Positions 42,603 through 52,084 are shown, counted from the first letter of the stretch. The stretch: DNA of 64,000 nt from [Clostridium] aerotolerans DSM 5434 (GCF_000687555.1 NZ_JHWJ01000015.1:1-64000); one strand, 5' to 3'. The notes: a model not told the origin generated them from the letters alone. Numbers and translations are program-made.

Positions 42603-43310
42603 CTATTTTTTGGTGTTATCATCGGTGGTTCCTTTATCAGTGTCCGTATCATAAACAGTGACAATATCGGAAACATTAAAGCTGTTTGTTGTATCTCCCT
42701 CCAGATAAATCTTGGGAACACCTTCGTGGATCTCTATTTTAGCTACAATCCCTTCTTTATTTACCGTATTGCCATCACTGTCTTTACCAGTCACCTTTAT
42801 TTTTTTACCAACCATAGATGTTCCATAATTAATGGTGTTTATCTTTGAAAAATCATCCATCGCTGTAGATTCATTGTTATAAACAGACATGATACTTGAG
42901 ACAGCATAGCCATCTGTCGACGTATCACCACTCAGGAACAGCCTCGGAGTACCGTTATAAATATCTACCCGGTCAACATTTCCTTCTTTTTTGACCAGAC
43001 TCCCATCTTTATCCATATACGAGATCGACACTTTCTTACCAATCATGGAAGTACCATAATTAATGGTGTTGACCTTCGCAGAATCATCCATCGCTGTTGA
43101 GAAGTTCTGCATCGCCTGCATCATGGCAATCTGAGTCATCTGGGTCATCATCTCTGAATTATCCATGGGGCTTGACATATCCTGGTTCTGAAGCTGAGCT
43201 GCTAACAGCTTAAAAAAGCTTTCCGTACTTAGATCACTGTTTTTTTTGGATGTCGTTTCCCCAGTCACCTGGTTGGTTTTAGCTGCTGAATTTAATGCGT
43301 CCACTGCCAT
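42603..43310 (-). CDS. flgD: Flagellar hook cap protein FlgD with a duplicated domain
   Basis: Scaffold on which the hook polymerises, 235 residues. The N-terminal segment (FFKLLAAQLQNQDMSSPMDNSEMMTQMTQIAMMQAM) is diagnostic. Two copies of a domain of about 73 residues follow (about 73-145 and 150-222), each starting AMDDxxKxNTINYGTSMxGKK and ending in a VS/DIxxVY strand. The copies are 77 codons apart and retain near-identical DNA at their starts, so the duplication is fairly recent. Most FlgD proteins have a single such unit with a FnIII-like domain. AAGGAG precedes the ATG. Confidence 0.92.
   Translation of the reverse strand: MAVDALNSAAKTNQVTGETTSKKNSDLSTESFFKLLAAQLQNQDMSSPMDNSEMMTQMTQIAMMQAMQNFSTAMDDSAKVNTINYGTSMIGKKVSISYMDKDGSLVKKEGNVDRVDIYNGTPRLFLSGDTSTDGYAVSSIMSVYNNESTAMDDFSKINTINYGTSMVGKKIKVTGKDSDGNTVNKEGIVAKIEIHEGVPKIYLEGDTTNSFNVSDIVTVYDTDTDKGTTDDNTKK
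42647..43094 (-). repeat. 231-bp in-frame duplication in flgD
   Basis: Two units with a 231-bp offset. Identical blocks include CCATAATTAATGGTGTT at 42823 and 43054 and ATCATCCATCGCTGT a little further on. The remainder has diverged but aligns in protein. Confidence 0.8.
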
Positions 43311-43328
43311 TATTACATCTCCTTATCC

Positions 43329-44576
43329 CTATTCTGCCTCTTTGAATTCTCCGCTGTAGGAGCCAAACATTCCCAGTCTCAGCTTTTGAGCAAAATCATC
43401 GACACCGTCATCGGATTGTTTCTGGTTCTGCTGCTGGTGCTGTTGATCCTGTCCGCCGCCTTGCTGGTCCTGATTCCGGTTATTGAGATAATCGGCTTCT
43501 GATTTATCCACTACCACCTGGAATGGACGTTCCATATTGGATTCCAATATGTTTCCAATTTCAGCTGCTGACTGTGAAATAAGCTTTAATGTCTTACTTT
43601 CAGAGCAGACAATCGATACGTGAACCTGATTATTCTCATTGGAAATCTTAAGAAGGATCTTTCCTAAATTGTGAGGCTCCAGCTGAAGCTCCATGCTGTC
43701 TTTACCAGTTTTCATCTGGCTAAGGATTTGCTTTGACAATCTGGCTTCCATCTCTTCCGGATCGTTTTCATTCACAGGCATGGTCACAGTTTTTTCTTCT
43801 TGTCCATGTACGGCATGAACTGGCTGCGTATTCCGGCTTTGAAGATTTTCAAAAGCCTTTAACGTAATTCCATCTTCTTCTTTGACTTCTTTCCCATCTT
43901 TCCCTTCATTTGCTTCCGCCTTTTCATTTTTCACAAATGCTGGTCCAACAGATTCTTTAACAGCCTCAGCAAATCCAGGGCCGGTTAAGGCTTCTTTTTT
44001 TACAACATCGGGGTCTTTTAGTACTTCCTGGTTCTTATCTGGAGTAATGGTTTCTTTCAGTTCTGACTTCTTTCCCATCAGCTGTAATCCAGGGCCTTTT
44101 GGTAAAACAACGTCTGTTTGTTTTTGTGCCTCGTCTGAAATCAGATTTTCAAATCCATTTGCCATCATACCTGGACCTTTGGTTTCTTCTGACTCATTGT
44201 TTGGATTCAGTGATTTTAAAAGCTGAGCTGGGTTGACTTTTCCTGATAGCTCAAGAGAATTTTTGTTCCCTTGAAGGATTCCAGTTGAAAACATGGTCTG
44301 CATATATTCTTCCGGCAGTTTTTGTTCCTGGACCAGTGCATTATTTTCAACAGCCCTATTATTAGATTGATTGCTGCCTATGTACTGCATTGCCGCTTCT
44401 TCCCCATTATCTTTTGCTTCCGGTTTGGAATTTTCAGAACCGGTATTCTTCTTCTGGGTCTTGTCTTTCAGCAGATTTTTAAAGCCTGAGATACTATCTT
44501 CCGTTTTCCCATCCTTCTTTTGTGCTTCCGGCTTCGGTTTCTCAATCAGATCCACATAACTCATATTGATATTCAT
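43329..44576 (-). CDS. fliK: Flagellar hook-length control protein FliK
   Basis: A 415-residue ruler protein. The first 270 residues are charged, low in complexity and likely extended, with three GPG motifs (about residues 134, 161 and 199). The C-terminal domain carries the FliK signature LQLEPHNLGKILLKISNENNQVHVSIV, then a Gln-rich tail (residues about 370-395) before GMFGSYSG. It measures hook length and triggers the FlhB switch. AAAGGAGG precedes the ATG. Located between fliJ and flgD, the standard place. Confidence 0.9.
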   Translation of the reverse strand: MNINMSYVDLIEKPKPEAQKKDGKTEDSISGFKNLLKDKTQKKNTGSENSKPEAKDNGEEAAMQYIGSNQSNNRAVENNALVQEQKLPEEYMQTMFSTGILQGNKNSLELSGKVNPAQLLKSLNPNNESEETKGPGMMANGFENLISDEAQKQTDVVLPKGPGLQLMGKKSELKETITPDKNQEVLKDPDVVKKEALTGPGFAEAVKESVGPAFVKNEKAEANEGKDGKEVKEEDGITLKAFENLQSRNTQPVHAVHGQEEKTVTMPVNENDPEEMEARLSKQILSQMKTGKDSMELQLEPHNLGKILLKISNENNQVHVSIVCSESKTLKLISQSAAEIGNILESNMERPFQVVVDKSEADYLNNRNQDQQGGGQDQQHQQQNQKQSDDGVDDFAQKLRLGMFGSYSGEFKEAE

Positions 44577-44648
44577 CTCTTCGCCTCCTTTCTTTTTTTG
44601 CCATCTGGCTTATTTATATGGTAACTGGCAGAGTTTTCTCTGACAGAA

Positions 44649-45098
44649 TTACCTGCTGTTACGAACTGACATGGTATTGGAAACAAATTCCTCAATGAAC
44701 AGCTCCTCGCTTCGCAGTACCTCTTTGTTATATTGGTCCAGCTTTTTTTCCTTTAGCTTTTCAATAGAAGACTTTTCTTTTTTGGCTTCAACAACCTCAT
44801 TGCGCTTTTGCTCTTCTTTCAGCCTAAGCTTTTTTAAGGTTACTTCTTCATATAGAATCCGCTGCTGCATGTAAGTGATATATGACTCATATTCCCGCAT
44901 GGCACTTACTGTCATACCACAGTGGGTCTCCTCCCGGAAACGGGTACAGGCGGCCATTCTCTGTTCTGATAATGCATGAATGGTCTGCTCCTGTTGAACG
45001 ACCTGAGCCAGGATGATGGCATGTTCGCTTTTTAAATTATCCAAAGTCTGATCTTTGTAATTTAAAACGGTATCTAAAGGAAAATTAAACTTTTTCAT
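44649..45098 (-). CDS. fliJ: Flagellar export protein FliJ
   Basis: A 149-residue, fully helical, coiled-coil protein (FNFPLDTVLNYKDQTLDNLKSEHA at the start, KKEKSSIEKLKEKKLDQYNKEVLRSEEL near the end) that forms the central stalk of the FliI ATPase. Assignment uses the family start pattern and the place directly after fliI. The ribosome site is weak (AGGCTGCAA). Confidence 0.92.
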   Translation of the reverse strand: MKKFNFPLDTVLNYKDQTLDNLKSEHAIILAQVVQQEQTIHALSEQRMAACTRFREETHCGMTVSAMREYESYITYMQQRILYEEVTLKKLRLKEEQKRNEVVEAKKEKSSIEKLKEKKLDQYNKEVLRSEELFIEEFVSNTMSVRNSR

Positions 45099-45119
45099 TT
45101 GCAGCCTGCTTTCTCAACC

Positions 45120-46421
45120 TTACCTTAAAATTTCTTTCATCTTATCAAGGATTTCTTCGTAGCTGTTGTTTTCCTGTATTCCCTGACACAGGAATTCATT
45201 GATTTTATCTATTTTAGCAATTGCAAAATCAAGCTTTGGATTGGTACCGCTTTTATAGGCACCGATGGAAATGAGATCTTCATTCTTCTCGTAAATGCTC
45301 AAAATATCCCTGACACGGGAAGCCATCTCCCGATGCTCGTCTGATACGATATTGTTCATCAATCGTGAAATACTGGCGCTTACATCAATGGCCGGAAAAT
45401 GGTTTGCATTCGCCAGCTTTCGGCTCAGTACAATATGTCCATCTACAATTCCTCGCACCGTATCTGCAATGGGCTCATTGGTATCATCACCTTCTACCAG
45501 AACCGTATAGATTCCAGTAATGGAACCCTCTTTAAAATTACCGCTGCGTTCCAGAAGCTTGGGAAACTCCGCATAAATGGAAGGAGTGTATCCTCGGGCT
45601 ACCGGAGGTTCTCCAATGGCAAGACCAATTTCGCGCTGTGCCATGGCAAATCGGGTAAGGGAATCCATCATGAGCAAAACGTCCATGCCCTGATTCTTAA
45701 AATACTCTGCAATGGTGGTTGCAACCAGCGGACACTTCATGCGAAGCATGGCTGGCTGGTCAGAGGTAGCTACGACTAAAACAGAACGCTTCATTCCCTC
45801 TGGACCGAGATCCTTTTCAATAAATTCCCGGACCTCTCGGCCTCGCTCTCCAACAAGAGCCACTACATTGATATCTGCTTTTACATTTCTTGCAATCATT
45901 CCAAGCAGGGTACTCTTTCCAACACCACTGCCCGCAAAGATTCCGATACGCTGTCCTTTTCCAATGGTATTCATTCCATCAATTGCCTTGACTCCGAATT
46001 CCATTTTCTCAGAAATAGGAGGACGCTCCATTGGATTTATGTACGGGTTCTCTACATAGTAAAATTTAGGGGATTCAAAAGGACCTTTTCCATCCATAGG
46101 CTCTCCTTTTGCATCAATAATACGTCCCCTCAAAAATTCACCAACCGGTATCTTTAAACGGCGTTTCGTATTTCTTACAAAACTGCCCGCTGCAATACCA
46201 TTCATATTTTCATAGGCCATAAGCTGAATTTTATCATCTTTAAAACCTACTACTTCAACCGGTATCTGCTCCTGCTTGTCCTCGTTATAGATATAAGCGA
46301 TGTCACCGATACTTGCCTTACCGCCCGATGCTTCCATGGACATTCCAACAATATTTTCAATTTTACCGATATGGTCAATTGTCTCTGTCTTCATTATAAG
46401 ATCAGAAAGTTCCTTAAACAT
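45120..46421 (-). CDS. fliI: Flagellum-specific ATPase FliI
   Basis: ATPase of the export apparatus, 433 residues. Walker A is FAGSGVGKSTLLG near residue 165; other marks are VALVGERGREVREF, LLMMDSLTRFAMAQREIGLAIGEPP and the PKLLERSG segment. The N-terminal beta domain is typical of the F-type family. The C-terminus is slightly short. AGGAGG is upstream. It works with FliH and FliJ. Confidence 0.97.
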   Translation of the reverse strand: MFKELSDLIMKTETIDHIGKIENIVGMSMEASGGKASIGDIAYIYNEDKQEQIPVEVVGFKDDKIQLMAYENMNGIAAGSFVRNTKRRLKIPVGEFLRGRIIDAKGEPMDGKGPFESPKFYYVENPYINPMERPPISEKMEFGVKAIDGMNTIGKGQRIGIFAGSGVGKSTLLGMIARNVKADINVVALVGERGREVREFIEKDLGPEGMKRSVLVVATSDQPAMLRMKCPLVATTIAEYFKNQGMDVLLMMDSLTRFAMAQREIGLAIGEPPVARGYTPSIYAEFPKLLERSGNFKEGSITGIYTVLVEGDDTNEPIADTVRGIVDGHIVLSRKLANANHFPAIDVSASISRLMNNIVSDEHREMASRVRDILSIYEKNEDLISIGAYKSGTNPKLDFAIAKIDKINEFLCQGIQENNSYEEILDKMKEILR

Positions 46422-46435
46422 GGGGGTTCCTCCTG

Positions 46436-47242
46436 CTACAGTCTGGCATTATTGAGTATTCCTTTGATATTCTCAATCTGGGTATTGACGCTGACATCAA
46501 TAATCTCTTCCGGAAGCTCGATAATACAGCTGCCATCCTCAGCATGATCCATTGCAATTATCTTAATATTACCGGAGATGTGGGATAATTCATTGAGAAG
46601 CCCCACATCTCCCTGTATCATCATTCCTGCATCCTTTTGTGACACATAGATCTTGACCCACTGGGTTTTCTTAAGCTTTCCAGCTGCACCAACGATCATT
46701 CGTTTTATAATTTCGCCGCTTGATTTTAAGCTGGTCTGGATCACTTTTTCTGCTATGGTCAAGGTGATTTTCTTTAAATCGTCAATATACTTTTCAAGAA
46801 GCTTATCTTTTTCTACCGTAATGCTTTCAATGGTAGTCTTTACAGCCTGCTTAAACTCATCCATATGCAGATCCAGTTCAATCTTATGATCCTCATATGC
46901 CTTGTTGGTTCCGTCAAGCAGACCTGCTTCATATCCTTCCCGGTAACCATTCTCTCTGGCTTCCTCTAAAAGCCTGGCGGCTTCTTCTCTGGCCTGCAAA
47001 AGTAGCTCTTCCGAACGCCGCGTGGCTTCCTCATATGCATCAGAAGCCTGCTTGTATATGATTTCCGCTTCTTCTTTCAGCTTATCAGTAATATGATCAA
47101 CAAATTCCTCAACTGCCAGTTCTTCCAGATGCTCTTCTTCTTTTGCAACTTTAATGATATCATCAAATGTCCTGTCAAATGCATATTCCAGAACACGATC
47201 TTCTGTCTTTATCCCCTTAATAATATTAGGCAATGATATCAT
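46436..47242 (-). CDS. fliH: FliH, regulator of the flagellar ATPase
   Basis: A protein of 268 residues from ATG 47242, overlapping the fliG end by 17 bases; a GTG nine bases further back is possible. A long coiled coil (about 50-125, with ELLLQAREEAARLLEEARENGYREGYEAG) leads to a C-terminal V-ATPase-E-like domain (LAEKVIQTSL-type and IISDHAEDGSCIIELPEEIIDVSV-type segments). It tethers FliI to the C-ring. The coiled coil has several GxxxG spacings typical of FliH. Confidence 0.9.
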   Translation of the reverse strand: MISLPNIIKGIKTEDRVLEYAFDRTFDDIIKVAKEEEHLEELAVEEFVDHITDKLKEEAEIIYKQASDAYEEATRRSEELLLQAREEAARLLEEARENGYREGYEAGLLDGTNKAYEDHKIELDLHMDEFKQAVKTTIESITVEKDKLLEKYIDDLKKITLTIAEKVIQTSLKSSGEIIKRMIVGAAGKLKKTQWVKIYVSQKDAGMMIQGDVGLLNELSHISGNIKIIAMDHAEDGSCIIELPEEIIDVSVNTQIENIKGILNNARL

Positions 47243-48230
47243 CCTTTCCACCCTTGCTGATAATCAGCTCGCCTTCTTCTTCCAGACGTCTGATGGTAGC
47301 AACGATTCTCTGCTGAGCTTCCTGTACATCCTTCACACGAACATTAACGGTAACTTCCATATCAGACATAATGCTCTCTCTCATACGGCTGGACATATTA
47401 GCAAAGATAGCTTCGGAAATCTGCTCATTGGTTCCTTTAAGAGCATAAACCATATCCTTCATATCGCACTCGCGAATGAAACGCTGAATGGAACGATTGT
47501 CCATGGTAACGATATCCTCGAATACGAACATCTTCTTGCGGATGGTATCTGCCAGATCGGAATCCTTTTTCCCCAGCTCTTCGAAGATAAGCTTTTCGTT
47601 TCCACGGTCCATACGATTCATTACGTTTGCAATGTAATCGATACCGCCCACAGTTGTGTAATCCGTGGTAATGATACCGGAGAACTTTCTTTTGATCTCA
47701 TCTTCCACAATCTTAATGCCATCGGGAGAAGCACTCTCCATTCGGGCTATGGCCTCTACTACTTTAAATCTCTTCTCAGGAGGCAGCTCTGAAATAAGCT
47801 CTGCTGTCATATCCTCTGTGGTATAAGAGAGAACCAAAGCAATGGTCTGAGGCCTCTCATGCTGCAGGATAGAAAACAGATTCTTAGAATCACTTTTTCT
47901 GATAAATCCAAAGGACCTGGATTTCAGTGACTGTGTCACCTTTTGGAGGAGGTTGCTTGCTGTGCTTTCACCAAATGCTTTCTCTAATACGGTTCTGGCA
48001 TATTCAAGACCACCATCGGTCACGACCTTCTGAGTCAGACAAGTTTTATAGAAATCATCCAGTACTTCTTCTGTGGCCTTAGCTTCTACATGTCCCAGCT
48101 TTGCCACTTCGACTGTAAGTTTTTCGATTTCCTCTTCTGAAAGATATTTATATATTTTCGACGCTTTCTCTACTCCGAGCGAAACAATAACAGTTGCCGC
48201 TTTTTGTTCTGGTCTCAGACTAGTTGTCAT
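47226..48230 (-). CDS. fliG: Flagellar motor switch protein FliG
   Basis: Rotor protein of 334 residues that meets MotA. N-terminal domain (LRPEQKAATVIVSLGVEKASKIYKYLSEEEIEKL), the ERPQTIALVLSY motif of the middle domain and the charged torque helix near residue 280 (RFIRECDMKDMVYALKGTNEQISEAIFANMSSRM) are all clear. Start has GGAGG eight bases upstream, and the reading frame begins inside the end of fliF. Confidence 0.97.
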   Translation of the reverse strand: MTTSLRPEQKAATVIVSLGVEKASKIYKYLSEEEIEKLTVEVAKLGHVEAKATEEVLDDFYKTCLTQKVVTDGGLEYARTVLEKAFGESTASNLLQKVTQSLKSRSFGFIRKSDSKNLFSILQHERPQTIALVLSYTTEDMTAELISELPPEKRFKVVEAIARMESASPDGIKIVEDEIKRKFSGIITTDYTTVGGIDYIANVMNRMDRGNEKLIFEELGKKDSDLADTIRKKMFVFEDIVTMDNRSIQRFIRECDMKDMVYALKGTNEQISEAIFANMSSRMRESIMSDMEVTVNVRVKDVQEAQQRIVATIRRLEEEGELIISKGGKDDIIA

Positions 48231-49845
48231 TATTGTCTCCTCCGTTCAACCATGCTTTCAGCAACTGGGCCGAAATCTCAGGATTTTGGTCTGCAAACTC
48301 ACGGATGCTTTCACGCAGCTCTGCGCCCCGATCCACTTCCGGAACGAAAATCTCAGGTTCAACCGGTTCCACTTCTTCTTCCACTGTTTCTTCTTCCACT
48401 TCTGGTATGTCGGGAATCACCGGAACATCCTCCTGACTGTCCTCCGTTTCGACAATCATGGCTTTCTTTTTGTTTGCCCTTCTAATTGCCAATATGACGA
48501 TCAATACAAGCAATAACACACCGACTGCAGCCGCAATCAGTATCCACTGATTCACAATCATACCCTTAGCCCCTGCTACTTCTGATGTTTCCGGCTGTTT
48601 CGGCACATCAACCGTATAGAACGGTGCAGCTACTGCAGTGATTTTCTCCGCTCTGTCCGCCTGAGCAATGCCTGCTGCATTACCAGCCAGGTTACGGATA
48701 TCATCCACTGTCAGTGTACCAAAATCAGTCCCATTCACAACTACGGAAACTGTAAGATTTTCAAGACTTCCGGGATTTACCTGTCCCTGCTCCTTAATCT
48801 GATTAATGAGGTACTTTCTGTTTAGACCACTGGAAGCGTAGGAACCATCTCCGCCGGTTCCTGTTCCTGCTGCATTATATTCCGGAATATCAGCATTTGC
48901 TTCTGATCCGGCAACGCCAGATGCTGTCTGCTTATCTCCGGAGAATTCTCTGTTAATGGACTCTTCTGAAATAATACCTGTTTTGTCCTTCTCGTCAATC
49001 TTATCCGGAGTATTATATACAATGCTCTCACGGATCAATTTATCCATATTGACCGTACATTTAGCAGATACCTTTACGTTTCCGTTGCCAAATACCGGTC
49101 CCAGCACATTGATGACCTTGGCTGAAATCTGGTCTTCAATTACCTTAGCAATTTCCTCGCTTGCTTTTCCTGTATTAATATCCTCTTCTTCGGAATCTAC
49201 TGTAATCTCTCTGCCGTTCCCGTCAAAGACGGAAACATTATCAATGACCATTCCAGGAATACTTCTGGAAATAAGGAGCTGAATGGATTTTGCCTGCTCC
49301 TCAGTAGGTGAACCGCCGTCTTTCATCACAACAACAGCCTGGGCGCTCGCTTCCTTAGCACTATCCTCAGACAGCGCATACTTGGAAGTCTCTCCCAGGG
49401 CTATCGTTACATATGCTTCTTTTACACCATCAAAAAGCTGAATGGTTGAACCAATTCTGGTCTCCAGATCGTAAAGCTTAAAGGTCTTACGATCAGAATC
49501 CGTAGTCATTAAATTAACATTATTTTTAAATACATCGTATGTAAATCCACTTTTGGGATAACCTTCTGAAACCAGCTTGGCTCTGGTCGTGTCCATCTGC
49601 TCAACCGGTACCAGAATATCTCCGTTTTCATATTGATAAGAAACCCCATCCTCTTGCAGTTTACCTATAATCTGCTTGGCTTCCTCGTTGCCAATGCCTG
49701 TAAACATTACTTCAAAAGGCTTAGCTCTCATGGACAATGCCAGGATCACTGATCCGGCCACAACCAATACGCCTACTATTGAGGCTATTGCTATCTTCTT
49801 TGTCTTACTGCTAAGACCGTTTATAAAATCCTTAATTTTTTCCAT
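48220..49845 (-). CDS. fliF: Flagellar MS-ring protein FliF
   Basis: MS-ring protein of 541 residues with two membrane segments (about 18-43 and 425-450). Between them are the ring-building motifs, including KPFEVMFTGIGNEEAKQIIGKLQ and LLISRSIPGMVIDNVSVFDGNGRE. The C-terminal cytoplasmic tail is acidic (VPEVDRGAELRESIREFADQNPEISAQLLKAWLN), the FliG-binding part. It lies after fliE and before fliG. Confidence 0.97.
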   Translation of the reverse strand: MEKIKDFINGLSSKTKKIAIASIVGVLVVAGSVILALSMRAKPFEVMFTGIGNEEAKQIIGKLQEDGVSYQYENGDILVPVEQMDTTRAKLVSEGYPKSGFTYDVFKNNVNLMTTDSDRKTFKLYDLETRIGSTIQLFDGVKEAYVTIALGETSKYALSEDSAKEASAQAVVVMKDGGSPTEEQAKSIQLLISRSIPGMVIDNVSVFDGNGREITVDSEEEDINTGKASEEIAKVIEDQISAKVINVLGPVFGNGNVKVSAKCTVNMDKLIRESIVYNTPDKIDEKDKTGIISEESINREFSGDKQTASGVAGSEANADIPEYNAAGTGTGGDGSYASSGLNRKYLINQIKEQGQVNPGSLENLTVSVVVNGTDFGTLTVDDIRNLAGNAAGIAQADRAEKITAVAAPFYTVDVPKQPETSEVAGAKGMIVNQWILIAAAVGVLLLVLIVILAIRRANKKKAMIVETEDSQEDVPVIPDIPEVEEETVEEEVEPVEPEIFVPEVDRGAELRESIREFADQNPEISAQLLKAWLNGGDNNDN

Positions 49846-49871
49846 CGCCTCTGTCCGCCCCGTTATCCATC

Positions 49872-50183
49872 TTAAATACTAATTCTCATCATTTCGTTAT
49901 AAGATTCCAGTGCCTTATTACGAAGTGCTGTTAAAAGTTCTACTGATAACTGGGCTTTTGCTGCTGCTGCCGGAACGGTATGAGCGTCATCGATCTGACC
50001 TGTGGACAGTAAATATTCCTGGGTGGTCAAATCCTTGTCCGTCTGTTTTACATTCTGAATGGCCTCTCTAAAAACATCCTGAAATACAGTACTTCCTGCA
50101 TTTCCGGATGTTACCTTCTTGTCACTTCCAATATTTCCTATGGAATCCAAGGGAATGATGGGTGTTATGAACATCTGTTCCAT
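49872..50183 (-). CDS. fliE: Flagellar hook-basal body protein FliE
   Basis: A 103-residue rod adaptor between the MS ring and the rod. Family landmarks VFQDVFREAIQNVKQTDKDLTTQEYLLSTGQID and SVELLTALRNKALESYNEMMRI are present. GGAGG precedes the ATG. It follows flgB directly with no flgC in between. Confidence 0.95.
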   Translation of the reverse strand: MEQMFITPIIPLDSIGNIGSDKKVTSGNAGSTVFQDVFREAIQNVKQTDKDLTTQEYLLSTGQIDDAHTVPAAAAKAQLSVELLTALRNKALESYNEMMRISI

Positions 50184-50200
50184 ATTATGTACCTCCTGTT

Positions 50201-50581
50201 TTAACCTTTAATTATCGTACGTAGTCTGCTTATCTCGCTGTTTAAAGCATTAAGTTCATATTGGTACTGCAACGTTGTTCTTGCTAATTCCACATTCTCC
50301 ACGTCCATATTCACATTATTTCCATCCATTCTTGCTGATTCATTATCCGTATTTCTAATGAAATGTCTGGAACTTCCAATGATATTGCCTATGTCCTGAG
50401 ATGTACCCTTCTTTCCTGTCATCAAACGTTTGCGGAATTCATCTTCAAACGTTACATACTGGGCTTTGTATCCCGGAGTATCTCCATTGGCTATGTTGTT
50501 AAGGGTAACCTTCTGCTTTGACCACAGATAATCCAGAGTCTTCTCCGCCATGGAAATATTGTTTCCAAATATTAAATTCAT
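50201..50581 (-). CDS. flgB: Flagellar rod protein FlgB
   Basis: First gene of the long fla/che operon, a proximal-rod protein of 126 residues from ATG 50581 (GAGGA eight bases upstream). EKTLDYLWSKQKVTLNNIANGDTPGYKAQYVTFEDEFRKRL near the start and VELARTTLQYQYELNALNSEISRL at the end are typical. About 130 bases separate it from the sigma-A promoter. Confidence 0.95.
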   Translation of the reverse strand: MNLIFGNNISMAEKTLDYLWSKQKVTLNNIANGDTPGYKAQYVTFEDEFRKRLMTGKKGTSQDIGNIIGSSRHFIRNTDNESARMDGNNVNMDVENVELARTTLQYQYELNALNSEISRLRTIIKG

Positions 50582-50715
50582 CGGATTGTTCCTCACTTTC
50601 ACTTCTTCCAGAAAATGCTCCTAAAACTTTTTAGGGCTGTAAACTTCTAAATGTAGTTAAAATTTCGACAAGCTCTTCCAAAATTATATTTTTTTTGTAA
50701 TTCAAAACTTACTTT

Positions 50716-50744
50716 ATTTTACATTTTATTACATATATTGTCAA
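50716..50744 (-). promoter_or_regulatory. Sigma-A promoter of the fla/che operon
   Basis: On the minus strand TTGACA (50744-50739), 17 bases, TAAAAT (50721-50716): a perfect -35, optimal spacing and five of six at -10. Transcription would start near 50709, with a leader of about 128 bases before flgB. No sigma-28 or sigma-54 signature is seen, so housekeeping polymerase should read the early operon. Confidence 0.78.
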
Positions 50745-50832
50745 GAAAGTTCTATTAAGCCAATATCCAAATACTGGTTATAATATTACTCACTATCCGG
50801 CATTTTGTATAATGAGTTTACCAGGAATGCCA

Positions 50833-51840
50833 TCAGACCCTCCGTTGCTTTTTTTCTCCCATTACAGGCAGGTCCTCCCAGGTTTTCAAAAATGCCCATA
50901 CTACCTCCGGGTCGAACTGCTTTCCGCTTCCTCTAAGCAGCTCCTTTTTTATTACCTCCGGGTCAAGCTTTGGGCGGTAGCATCGGTTGCTGCTCATGGC
51001 ATCAAAGGAATCAGCTACGCAGATGATTCTTGCAAGTAAAGGGATTTGAGCCCCCATCAGTCCTTCCGGATATCCTTTCCCGTCAAACCGTTCGTGATGA
51101 TACCTTGCTCCCAGCTCCAAGTCTCTGACGGTGGAAATGTCTTTTAGAATATCTCCCCCAATGACTGTATGGGTTTTCATGATCTCCTTTTCTTCCGCTG
51201 TAAGCTCCGTGGTTTTAAGAAGTATCTCGTCCGGTACTCCTACTTTTCCCACATCATGAAGAAGGGCAATCTCATATAAACGCCTGATTTCTTCATTACA
51301 CCAATTCATATTCTCCCCTATTAAGACAGAATATCTGGCCACTCGCTCTGAGTGTCCTTTTGTGTAGTTGTCTCTGGCGTCTATTAAAGCTGCTATTGCA
51401 TTAACAGAGGCCAGAGAAATGGTTTCCAGCTCTTTTGTCTTTTGCTCCAGCTTTCTCTTAAGCTGTCTGTTAGAATCTTTTGTTTCCAGAGCCCGCCTGA
51501 CTCTGCATAAAAGGACTTCCTTTACCACTGGCTTCGAGATGAAATCGTAGGCTCCCATCTTTAGGCATTCCGCTTCAATGGCCTTATCCGTTTGCGACGT
51601 TATGAAAATAACTGGTATGTCAGAACAGTCCGGTCTGGTTTTTAGTTGTTTCATAATCTGCCAGCCATCAATCTTAGGCATTGCCAGATCCAAAAGAATC
51701 AGGTCCGGACTTATCTGTTCCATATACCGGAATGCAATTTCTCCGGAAACAGTAGTAAACACCTCATAATATTCTGAGAGCATGTCTTCTAATACCCTAA
51801 GAAAAAAAGAAGTGTCATCAATTGCTAATATTCTGTACAA
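50833..51840 (-). CDS. Response regulator with HD-GYP domain
   Basis: A 335-residue RpfG-type protein. Residues 1-120 are a receiver domain (IDDTSFF, phospho-aspartate in LILLDLAMPKIDG, lysine in ISKPVV). After a coiled linker comes an HD-GYP domain with HDVGKVGVPDEILLK and HHERFDGKGYPEGL, the metal and GYP motifs intact, so cyclic-di-GMP hydrolysis is predicted. The start is TTG 51840 after GGGGGGAG. It lies just upstream of the flgB promoter on the same strand but with its own gap, so it is probably a separate unit. Its kinase partner is not evident. Confidence 0.9.
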   Translation of the reverse strand: MYRILAIDDTSFFLRVLEDMLSEYYEVFTTVSGEIAFRYMEQISPDLILLDLAMPKIDGWQIMKQLKTRPDCSDIPVIFITSQTDKAIEAECLKMGAYDFISKPVVKEVLLCRVRRALETKDSNRQLKRKLEQKTKELETISLASVNAIAALIDARDNYTKGHSERVARYSVLIGENMNWCNEEIRRLYEIALLHDVGKVGVPDEILLKTTELTAEEKEIMKTHTVIGGDILKDISTVRDLELGARYHHERFDGKGYPEGLMGAQIPLLARIICVADSFDAMSSNRCYRPKLDPEVIKKELLRGSGKQFDPEVVWAFLKTWEDLPVMGEKKQRRV

Positions 51841-52057
51841 GCCTCTCCCCCCTTACTTTAAAAGCCGCCTCCAGCACAACCCTTCTTGCTGCGCTTTCCT
51901 TACCCCACACATTGTGACCTAGATACATAGTTTCTTTTATGAAATTCAGCAAATTCCTCAAACCCAATACTACTAAAAGAGAATCCAAAGAATCCGCAAT
52001 AAATTTTACATATTCTTTTAATAGGAACATTTACGTTACGTTACCAAGATAATATAT

Positions 52058-52084
52058 GGTATCAAAGGCATATATTTTGATACC
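52058..52084. promoter_or_regulatory. Perfect 9-bp palindrome in the divergent region
   Basis: GGTATCAAA at 52058-52066 and TTTGATACC at 52076-52084 enclose nine bases. No T run follows on either strand, so a protein-binding site or small RNA hairpin is more likely than a terminator. The function is unknown. Confidence 0.45.

Noticed and set aside
51818-52030. 70-residue minus frame upstream of the HD-GYP gene
   Set aside because: No ribosome site, overlaps the HD-GYP start by 23 bases, no family features.
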